Shown in pieces: positions 54,903-63,490 of a stretch of DNA of 64,000 nt. Both the position numbers and the translations under genes were made by a program. The notes under the pieces were generated by a model. It had not been told where the DNA came from, ran no database searches, and worked only from the letters and a program-made list of their open reading frames with translations. The DNA is from Chionoecetes opilio (lineage: Eukaryota; Arthropoda; Malacostraca; Decapoda; Majidae): the NCBI GenBank assembly GCA_016584305.1, contig JACEEZ010025422.1, forward strand, positions 1 through 64,000, given 5' to 3'. Position 1 is the first letter of the stretch. Every line of letters starts with the position of its first letter.

Positions 54903-56329
54903 ATTCAATTTGTAGAAAATAACCACTCTTCACTGATAACTAGCTAAAATCATTGAAACATTACATTTTTTGGGTTTATAGCAATATGATAGTAAAACTA
55001 CTTGTATATATACATAACGCTGCAGTTTATAAGAACTATGAAAAACGCTTGCAATATACCGTTATATCACAATAAATAACCTCTTACTCTTCTATTTAAT
55101 AGCTTAATGTAATGTAAGCTACTTATAGGTGCATATTATTCTAAAAAGAGGATTTTGTACTTCAATTTGTAGGAAAACATCTATATATCACTGATAACTA
55201 GCTAAAATAATTGAAAACACTACATTTTATGGGTTTATAGCAATATAATAAGTAAAACTACCTGTATATATACAATAACGCTACAGTTTAGAAGAAACTA
55301 TGAAAAACGCTTGCAATATACCGTTATATCACATTAAATAACCTCTTACTCTTCTATTTATTAGCTTAATGTAATGTAAGCTACTTATAGGTGCAAATTA
55401 TTCTAAAAAGAGGATTTTACACTTCAATTTGTAGGAAAACAGCTGTATATCACCGATAAATAGCTAAAATCATTGAAAACACTACATTTTATGGGTTTAT
55501 AGCGATATGATAAGTAAAACTATTTGTATATATACAAAAACGCTACAGTTTACAAGAAACTATGAAAAACGCTTGCAATATACCGTTATATCACAATAAA
55601 TACCCTCTTACTCTTCTATTTAATAGCTTAATGTAATGTAAGCTACTTATAGGTGCAAAGTAATTCTAAAAAGAGGATTTTTTACTTCAATTTGTAGGAA
55701 AACAGCTATATATCACCGATAACTAGCTAAAACCATTGAAAAGAACACGTTTTGTGGGTATAAAGTATTATCATAAGGTATATTCCTTCTATTAATGATA
55801 TAACACTACAATTAAGAAGAAACTATGATAAACACGTATAATATACAATTGTCTCACAATATAGAGTCTCAAACTCCTATTATAAGCTTACAGTAGTTTA
55901 AAATAGCAATTTCTAACGAAAACAACTATAATTCCACATTTTGAATTTCTCTATCTAATCTCTACCTCTATTTTTTCTAAAAGGGCTGAATAATGTCAAT
56001 TTTGCGACATTTTTTAGCCTTCAAAAATACATTAAACACTTGAAAAACGTTGTTTTTAAGAATAAAATTGATACATAAATTTCATGAAAAATACATATTT
56101 TAAGCTCATAATATTGTAAAACATAGTTGTGTAAAAGTGCTGAATCATGTCAAATCTTGACATTATTTAGCATTTCAAAAATACATTAAAATACTTGAAA
56201 AAACATTGTTTATAAGATTAAAATTGATATCTAAATTTCATGAAAAATACATATTTTTAGCTATTACTTTTGTAAAATATAGTTGTAGCAAATATAAAAA
56301 GCTATTTAGCTACAGATATAAAGAAATAT
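54903..56329. repeat. HOR unit 42: 3A-D2-2B
   Basis: A at 54903, 55159 and 55421; D2 at 55684; B at 55985 and 56139. Clean. The last B is the GAATCATGTCAAATCTTGAC form seen in the 1.42-kb block. Confidence 0.94.
55684..55984 (+). repeat. Module D2, variant of D with a CT-rich insertion (301 bp)
   Basis: It is like D, but between CTCTATC and the AAAAG before B1 it has TAATCTCTACCTCTATTTTT, making it about 20 bp longer. Other D2 copies end just before 8905, 35103, 37857, 42371, 44845 and 63176. Copies with CTATCTCTATTTCTTC (42.3 and 63.1 kb) form a sub-variant. Shared, position-specific insertions like this show that D2 copies descend from one another. Confidence 0.9.
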
Positions 56330-57369
56330 ACTTCAATTTGTAGAAAAAACGACTCTTCACTGATAACTAGCTAAAATCATTGAAAACACTACATTTTTTG
56401 GGTTTATAGCAATATGATAAGTAAAACTACTTGTATATATACAATAACGCTACAGTTTACAAGAAACTATGAAAAACGCTTGGAATATACCGTTATATCA
56501 CATAAATAACCTCTGACTCATGTATTTAATAGCTTAATGTAATGTAAGCTACTTATAGGTGCAAATTATTCAAAAAAGAGGATTTTATACTTCAATTTGT
56601 AGGAAAACAGCTATATATCACCGATAACTAGCTAAAATCATTGAAAAGAACACATTTTGTGGGTATAAAGCATAATCATAAGGTAAATTCCTTCTATTAA
56701 AGATATAACACTACAATTAAGAAGAAACTATGAAAAACACGTATAATATACAATTGTATCACAATATAGTCTCAAACTCCTATTATAAGCTTACAGTAGT
56801 TTAAAATAGCAATTTCTAACGAAAACAACTATAATTCCACATTTTGAATTTCTCTATCAAAAAAAGAGCTGAATAATGTCAATTTTCGACATTTTTTAGC
56901 CCTTCAAAAATACATTAAAACACTTGAAAAAACGTTGTTTTTAAGAATAAAATTGATACATAAATTACATGAAAAATACATATTTTAAGCTCATAATATT
57001 GTAAAATATAGTTGTGTAAAAGTGCTGTATAATGTCAAATTTCGACATTTTTTAAGCTTTCAAAAATACATTAAAACACTTGAAAAAACGTTGTTTTTAA
57101 GATTAAAATTGATACCTAAATTTCATGAAAAATTCATATTTTTAGCTCATAACATTGTAAATATAGTTGTGTAAAAGTGCTGAATAATGTAAAATTTCGA
57201 CATTATTTAGCATTTCAAAAATACATTAAAATTCTTGGAAAAACATTGTTTTTAAGATTAAAATTGATATCTAAATTTCATGAAAAATACATATTTTTAG
57301 CTATTAATTTTGTAAAATATAGTTGTAGCAAATATAAAAAGCTATTTAGCTACAGATATAAAGAAATAT
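56330..57369. repeat. HOR unit 43: 1A-D-3B (1.04 kb)
   Basis: A at 56330; D at 56589; B at 56868, 57024 and 57179. Clean. Confidence 0.94.
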
Positions 57370-58937
57370 ACTTCAATTTGTAGAAAAAAAACCACTCTTC
57401 ACTGATAACTACTAAAATCATTGAAAACACTACATTTATGGGTTTATAGCAATATGATAAGTAAAACTACTTGTATATATACAATAACGCTACAGTTTAC
57501 AAGAAACTATGAAAAACGCTTGCAATATACCGTTATATCACAATAAATAACCTCTTACTCTTCTATTTAATAGCTTAATGTAATGTAAGCTACTTATAGG
57601 TGCATATTATTCTAAAAAGAGGATTTTGTACTTCAATTTGTAGGAAAACAGCTATATATCACTGATAACTAGCTAAAATCATTGAAAACACTACATTTTA
57701 TGGGTTTATAGCAATATAATAAGTAAAACTACCTGTATATGTACAATAACGCTACAGTTTAGAAGAAACTATGAAAAATGCTTGCAATATACCGTTATAT
57801 CACAATAAATAACCTCTTACTCTTCTATTTATTAGCTTAATGTAATGTAAGCTACTTATAGGTGCAAATTATTCTAAAAAGAGGATTTTACACTTCAATT
57901 TGTAGGAAAACAGCTGTATATCACCGATAAATAGCTAAGATAATTGAAAACACTACATTTTATGGGTTTATAGCAATATGATAAGTAAAACTAATTGTAT
58001 ATATACAAAAACGCTACAGTTTACAAGAAACTATGAAAAACGCTTGCAATATACCGTTATATCACAATAAATAACCTCTGACTCTTCTATTTAATAGCTT
58101 AATATAATATAAGCTACTTATAGGTGCAAAATATTCTAAAAGAAAGGATTGTATACTTCAATTTGTAGGAAAACAGCTATATATCACCGATAACTAGCTA
58201 AAATCATTGAAAAGAACACATTTTGTGGGTATAAAGCATTATCATAAGGTAAATTCCTTCTATTAATGATATAACACTACAATTAAGAAGAAACTATGAA
58301 AAACACGTATAATATACAATTTTATCAAAATATAGAGTCTTAAACTCCTATTATAAGCTTACAGTAGTTTAAAATAGCAATTTCTAACGAAAACAACTAT
58401 AATTCCACATTTTGAATTTCTCTATCATAAAAAGAGCTGAATAATGTCAATTTTCGACATTTTTTAGCCATTCAAAAATACATTAAAACACTTAAAAAAC
58501 GTTGTTTTTAAGAATCAAATTCATACATAAATTACATGAAAAATACATATTTTAAGCTCATAATATTGTAAAATGTAGTTGTGTAAAAGTGGTGAATAAT
58601 ATCAAATTTCGACATTTTTTGGGCTTTCAAAAATACATTAAAACACTTGAAAAAACGTTGTTTTTAAGATTAAAATTGATACCTAAATTTCATGAAAAAT
58701 TCATATTTTTAGCTCATAACATTGTAAAATATAGTTGTGTAAAAGTGCTGAATAATGTAAAATTTCGACATTATTTAGCATTTCAAAAAAACATTAAAAT
58801 TCTTGAAAAAACATTGTATATAAGATTAAAATTGATATCTAAATTTCATGAAAAATACATATTTTTAGCTATTAATTTTGTAAAATATAGTTGTAGCAAA
58901 TATAAAAAGCTATTTAGCTACAGATATAAAGAAATAT
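57370..58937. repeat. HOR unit 44: 3A-D-3B (1.57 kb)
   Basis: A at 57370, 57630 and 57892; D at 58155; B at 58436, 58591 and 58747. D has ATACAATTTTATC, which breaks the palindrome found in other D copies. B1 has AGCCATTC and AATCAAATTCATAC; B2 is entered through AAAAGTGGTGAATAATATC. Confidence 0.94.
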
Positions 58938-59199
58938 ACTTCAATTTGTAGAAAATAACCATTCTTCACTGATAACTAGCTAAAATCATTGAAAACACTA
59001 CATTTTATGGGTTTATAGCAATATGATAAGTAAAACTACTTGTATATATACAATAACGCTACAGTTTACAAGAAACTATGAAAAACGCTTGCAATATACC
59101 GTTATATCACAATAAATAACCTCTTACTCTTCTATTTAATAGCTTAATGTAATATAAGCTACTTATAGGTGCAAAATATTCTAAAAGAAAGGATTGTAT

Positions 59200-59480
59200 A
59201 CTTCAATTTGTAGGAAAACAGCTATATATCACCGATAACTAGCTAAAATCATTGAAAAGAACACATTTTGTGGGTATAAAGCATTATCATAAGGTAAATT
59301 CCTTCTATTAATGATATAACACTACAATTAAGAAGAAACTATGAAAAACACGTATAATATACAATTTTATCACAATATAGAGTCTTAAACTCCTATTATA
59401 AGCTTACAGTAGTTTAAAATAGCAATTTCTAACGAAAACAACTATAATTCCACATTTTGAATTTCTCTATCATAAAAAGA
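59200..59480 (+). repeat. Module D, diverged A that closes each A run (281 bp)
   Basis: The first 50 bases match A almost exactly. Further on it aligns with A only in blocks: ACATTTTGTGGGTATAAAGC against ACATTTTATGGGTTTATAGC, and a shared AGAAACTATGAAAAAC. The last 100 bases (AACGAAAACAACTATAATTCC and following) have no clear A counterpart and lead into B1. There is one D per HOR unit, always between the last A and the first B. Most clean copies carry a HindIII-type AAGCTT in TATAAGCTTACAGTAG. D is best read as an ancient A copy that has been fixed in position. Confidence 0.92.
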
Positions 59481-59635
59481 GCTGAATAATGTCAATTTTC
59501 GACATTTTTTAGCCCTTCAAAAATACATTAAAACACTTAAAAAACGTTGTTTTTAAGAATAAGATTGATACATAAATTACATGAAAAATACATATTTTAA
59601 GCTCATAATACTGTAAAATATAGTTGTGTAAAAGT
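59481..59635 (+). repeat. Module B1, representative clean copy (155 bp)
   Basis: The first B after D. Diagnostic bases are GTCAATTTTCGACATT, AGCCCTTC and AAATTACATG. It carries the AATGTC/GACATT dyad at its start and A/T tracts spaced about 10-14 bp apart along its length. At 22-23% GC it is poorer in GC than A. No similarity to A is visible by eye. Confidence 0.93.
59488..59506. other. AATGTC/GACATT dyad at the head of module B
   Basis: AATGTC, seven bases, then GACATT: a six-base inverted repeat. B2 copies keep the outer arms and have AAATTT between them, giving a nearly continuous dyad. Many B3 copies have AATGT/ACATT. It is the best conserved spot of B across all three types. Confidence 0.85.
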
Positions 59636-59791
59636 GCTGAATAATATCAAATTTCGACATTTTTTGGGCTTTCAAAAATACATTAAAACACTTGAAAAAA
59701 CGTTGTTTTTAAGATTAAAATTGATACCTAAATTTCATGAAAAATTCATATTTTTAGCTCATAACATTGTAAAATATAGTTGTGTAAAAGT
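59636..59791 (+). repeat. Module B2, representative clean copy (156 bp)
   Basis: The second B in three-B units. Here it carries ATATCAAATTTCGACATT and GGGCTTTC, followed by GATACCTAAATTTCATG and AGCTCATAACATTG. In two-B units B1 and B2 are usually replaced by one chimera with a B1 head and B2 tail, as expected from unequal exchange within the B run. Confidence 0.93.
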
Positions 59792-59982
59792 GCTGAATAA
59801 TGTAAAATTTCGACATTATTTAGCATTTCAAAAATACATTAAAATTCTTGAAAAAACATTGTTTTTAAGATTAAAATTGATATCTAAATTTCATGAAAAA
59901 TACATATTTTTAGCTATTAATTTTGTAAAATATAGTTGTAGCAAATATAAAAAGCTATTTAGCTACAGATATAAAGAAATAT
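59792..59982 (+). repeat. Module B3 and the B-to-A junction (191 bp)
   Basis: The last B of a unit: GTAAAATTTCGACATT, AGCATTTC, AAAATTCTTG and GATATCTAAATTTC are diagnostic. It ends in GTTGTAGCAAATATAAAAAG and runs through AGCTATTTAGCTACAGAT into the first A of the next unit. This first A begins with TTGTAGAAAA instead of TTGTAGGAAA, which lets every unit start be recognised. Confidence 0.93.
59937..59967. other. TGTAGC/GCTACA inverted repeat spanning the B-to-A junction
   Basis: Six-base arms enclose 19 bases that include AGCTATTTAGCT, itself an inverted repeat. It occurs once per HOR unit, exactly where B sequence passes into A sequence. Units with TGCAGC (such as unit 1) lose one pair. 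Confidence 0.8.
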
Positions 59983-60084
59983 ACTTCAATTTGTAGAAAA
60001 AAACCACTCTTCACTGATAACTAGCTAAAATCATTGAAAACACTACATTTTATGGGTTTATAGCAATATGATAAGTAAAACTAC

Positions 60085-60098
60085 TTGTATATATACAA
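60085..60098. other. 14-bp perfect palindrome in module A
   Basis: TTGTATATATACAA reads the same on both strands. It occurs in first- and many third-position A modules; second-position A modules have CTGTATATATACAA, shortening it to 12 bp. A candidate protein-binding dyad or cruciform seed; no function is shown by the sequence. Confidence 0.85.
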
Positions 60099-60263
60099 TA
60101 ACGCTACAGTTTACAAGAAACTATGAAAAACGCTTGCAATATACCGTTATATCACAATAAATAACCTCTTACTCTTCTATTTAATAGCTTAATGTAATGT
60201 AAGCTACTTATAGGTGCATATTATTCTAAAAAGAGGATTTTGTACTTCAATTTGTAGGAAAAC

Positions 60264-60288
60264 AGCTATATATCACTGATAACTAGCT
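60264..60288. other. 25-bp imperfect dyad near the start of module A
   Basis: AGCTA at the left end pairs with TAGCT at the right end, and an inner TATCA-C-TGATA is symmetric around 60276. Two bases on each side between the arms do not pair. In copies with CACCGATA the inner arm has one mismatch. Confidence 0.8.
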
Positions 60289-60446
60289 AAAATCATTGAA
60301 AACACTACATTTTATGGGTTTATAGCAATATAATAAGTAAAACTACCTGTATATATACAATAACGCTACAGTTTAGAAGAAACTATGAAAAACGCTTGCA
60401 ATATACCGTTATATCACAATAAATAACCTCTTACTCTTCTATTTAT

Positions 60447-60468
60447 TAGCTTAATGTAATGTAAGCTA
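60447..60468. other. TAGCTTA/TAAGCTA inverted repeat in module A
   Basis: Seven-base arms flank an eight-base loop (ATGTAATG). The element lies about 40 bp before the end of A and recurs in nearly every clean A. Confidence 0.82.
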
Positions 60469-61239
60469 CTTATAGGTGCAAATTATTCTAAAAAGAGACA
60501 CTTACACTTCAATTTGTAGGAAAACAGCTGTATATCACCGATAAATAGCTAAGATAATTGAAAACACTACATTTTATGGGTTTATAGCAATATGATAAGT
60601 AAAACTAATTGTATATATACAAAAACGCTACAGTTTACAAGAAAACTATGAAAAACGCTTGCAATATACCGTTATATCACAATAAATAACCTCTGACTCT
60701 TCTATTTAATAGCTTAATGTAATATAAGCTACTTATAGGTGCAAAATATTCTAAGAGAAAGGATTGTATACTTCAATTTGTAGGAAAACAGCTATATATC
60801 ACCGATAACTAGCTAAAATCATTGAAAAGAACACATTTTGTGGGTATAAAGCATTATCATAAGGTAAATTCCTTCTATTAATGATATAACACTACAATTA
60901 AGAAGAAACTATGAAAAACACGTATAATATACAATTTTATCAAAATATAGAGTCTTAAACTCCTATTATAAGCTTACAGTAGTTTAAAATAGCAATTTCT
61001 AACGAAAACAACTATAATTCCACATTTTGAATTTCTCTATCATAAAAAGAGCTGAATAATGTCAATTTTCGACATTTTTTAGCCATTCAAAAATACATTA
61101 AAACACTTAAAAAACGTTGTTTTTAAGAATCAAATTCATACATAAATTACATGAAAAATACATATTTTAAGCTCATAATATTGTAAAATGTAGTTGTGTA
61201 AAAGTGGTGAATAATATCAAATTTCGACATTTTTTGGGC

Positions 61240-62100
61240 TTTCAAAAATAAATTAAAACATTTAAAAAAACGTTTTTTTTAAGATTAAAATTGATACCAA
61301 AATTTCATAAAAAAATTCATTTTTTTTAGCTAAAAAACTTGAAAAAATATGTTGTGTAAAAGTGCTAAATAATGAAAAATTTCAAACATTTTTTGGCATT
61401 TCAAAAAAACTTTTTAAACTTCTTAAAAAAAACATTGTATAAAAAATTAAAAATTTGAAAACTAAATTTCATAAAAAAATACATTTTTTTAGCTTTTAAA
61501 TTTTTGTAAAATAGAGTTGTGGGAAAATAAAAAAAGCTATTTAGCTACAGATAAAAAAATATTTTTCAATTTTTTAGAAAAAAAAACCCATTTTTTCACT
61601 GAAACTACTAAAATCATTAAAAACACTACATTTTAGGGGTTTATAAAAATTGATAAGTAAAACTACTTGTATTTTAATACAAAAACCACTACATTTTACA
61701 AAAAACTTAAAAAACGCTTGCAATAAAACCTTTTATATCAAAATTTAGAAAACCTCTTACTCTTCTTTTTTAATAGCTTAATGTTGAAAGCTACTTATGG
61801 GTTTGCATTTATTCAAAAAAGAGGATTTTGTATTTCCTTTTTTGGAAAAAAGCTATTATAAATGAAAACTAGCAAAAATCTTAAAAACACTACTTTTTAA
61901 ATGGGTTTATGGCAATAAATAAGTAAAAACTACCTGTATATTTACAAAACCCGCTACAGTTTAGAAAAAACTATGAAAACGCTTCAAACACCTTTTAAAA
62001 TCACAATAAAAAACGTCTTCCCCTTCCCTATTTATTATTTAATGTAATGTAACAAATTATGGGTTTAAAAAATTATTCTAAAAAGAGGTTTTTAACTTAA
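61240..62100. other. Low-quality tract with inflated A/T runs
   Basis: The end of unit 46 and the first two and a half A modules of unit 47 show the same A/T inflation, with clean copies on both sides. Confidence 0.75.
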
Positions 62101-63477
62101 ATTTTAGGAAAACAGCTGTATATCACCGATAAATAGCTAAGATCATTGAAAACACTACATTTTATGGGTTTATAGCAATATGATAAGTAAAACTACTTGT
62201 ATATATACAAAAACGCTACAGTTTACAAGAAACTATGAAAAAACGCTTGCAATATACCGTTTATATCACAATAAATAACCTCTTACTCTTCTATTATAGC
62301 TTAATGTAATGTAAGCTATTTATAGGTGCAATTATTCTAAAAAGAGGATTTTATACTTCAATTTGTAGGAAAAAGCTATATATCACTGATAACTAGCTAA
62401 AATCATTGAAATTATTACATTTTATGGGTTTATAGCAATATAATAAGTAAAATACTTGTATATTTACAATAACGCTACAGTTTAGAAGAAACTATGAAAA
62501 AACGCCTGCAATATACCGTTATATCACAATAAATATCCTCCTACTCTTCTATTTAATAGCTTAATGTAAAGTAAGCTACTAATAGGTGCAAATTGTTCTA
62601 AAAGAGGATTTTATACTTCAATTTGTAGGAAAATAGCTATATATCACCGATAAATAGCTAATATCATTGAAAACACTACATTTTATGGGTTTATAGCAAT
62701 ATGTTAAGTATAAAACTACTTGTATATATTAAATAACGCTACAGTTACAAGAAATATGAAAAACGCTTGCAATATACCGTTATATCACAATAATACCACT
62801 CTTACTCTTCTATTTATTAGCTTAATGTAAAGTAAGCTACTTATAGTCCAAATTATTCTAAAAAAAGGATTGTATACTTCAATTTGTAGCAATACAGCTA
62901 TATATCACCAATAACTAGCTAAAACCATTGAAAAGAACACATTTTGTGGGTATAAAGCATTATCATAAGGTATATCCTTCTATTAAGATATAACACTACA
63001 ATTAAGAAGAAACTATGAAAAAACACGTATAATATACAATTGTATCACAATATAGAGTCTCAAACTCCTATTATAAGCTTACAGTAGTTTAAAATAGCAA
63101 TTTCTAACGAAAACAACTATAATTCCACATTTTGAATTTCTCTATCTAATCTCTATCTCTATTTCTTCTAAAAGGGCTGAATAATGTCAATTTTCGACAT
63201 TTTTTAGCCCTTCAAAAATACATTAAAACACTTGAAAAAACGTTGTTTTTATGAATAAAATTGATACATAAATTACATGAAAAATACATATTTAAGCTCA
63301 TAATATTGTAAATATAGTTGTGTAAAAGTGCTGAATAATGTCAAATTTCGACATTTTTTAGGCTTTCAAAAATACATTAAAACACTTGAAAAAACGTTGT
63401 TTTAAGATTAATTTGATACCTAAATTTCATGAAAAATTCATATTTTAGTATAACTTGTAAAAATAGTTGTGTGTAGT
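61563..63477. repeat. HOR unit 47: 5A-D2-2B, cut at a junction
   Basis: A at about 61563, 61832, 62095, 62355 and 62615; D2 at 62876; B1 at 63176; B2 at 63330. B3 is missing because of the junction at 63,478. The A variants match unit 32 in order, including ATTATTACATTTTATGGG in the fourth A. Confidence 0.86.
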
Positions 63478-63490
63478 NTATAGAAATATA
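63466..63490. other. Structural junction carrying the only ambiguous base (N at 63478)
   Basis: The B2 tail ATAGTTGTGT is followed by GTAGTNTATAG and then the middle of an A module (AAATATAATAAGTAAAAC). By comparison with the unit 45/46 boundary, B3, one A and the first part of a second A (about 0.5 kb) are missing. The N points to a consensus or assembly join. Confidence 0.85.

Larger units (their letters stand above)
58938..59982. repeat. HOR unit 45: 1A-D-3B (1.05 kb)
   Basis: A at 58938; D at 59200; B at 59481, 59636 and 59792. Clean. It shares the ACAATTTTATC change with units 44 and 46. Confidence 0.95.
60244..60505 (+). repeat. Module A, representative clean copy (262 bp)
   Basis: This is the second of three A modules in its unit. 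It starts at ACTTCAATTTGTAGG and ends just before the next ACTTCAATTTG. It holds a 25-bp imperfect dyad near the start, a TATATATACA palindrome, the segment AGAAACTATGAAAAACGC that is also kept in D, a CT-rich stretch (CCTCTTACTCTTCT) and a TAGCTTA/TAAGCTA hairpin near the end. Base count by hand is about 71 G or C in 262. About 120 copies occur in the window. The start point is a convention, because a tandem repeat has no natural first base. Confidence 0.95.
59983..61562. repeat. HOR unit 46: 3A-D-3B, near-copy of unit 44
   Basis: A at 59983, 60244 and 60506; D at 60770; B at 61051, 61206 and about 61364. It shares all the rare variants of unit 44 in D, B1 and B2. Clean to about 61,240, then degraded. 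Confidence 0.92.

Noticed and set aside
58589..58951. Open frames of 60-120 codons through B modules (also 963-1256, 32504-32767, 57177-57383, 59634-59996)
   Set aside because: B is often 156 bp, a multiple of three, so a chance open frame in one B continues into the next. The predicted peptide repeats every 52 residues, its length depends only on how many B copies are intact, and it ends in the A module. Indels break it in most copies without any sign of constraint.
60304..60330. Yeast-type replication origin consensus in ATTTTATGGGTTTATAG
   Set aside because: It departs from the consensus at core positions, and AT-rich near-matches are expected everywhere in such sequence.
60447..60468. 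Intrinsic transcription terminator or promoter reading of the hairpins and TATATATA motifs
   Set aside because: The elements recur in every module of a gene-free array and the hairpins are AT-rich and short. A TATA-like string has no meaning here without transcription evidence.
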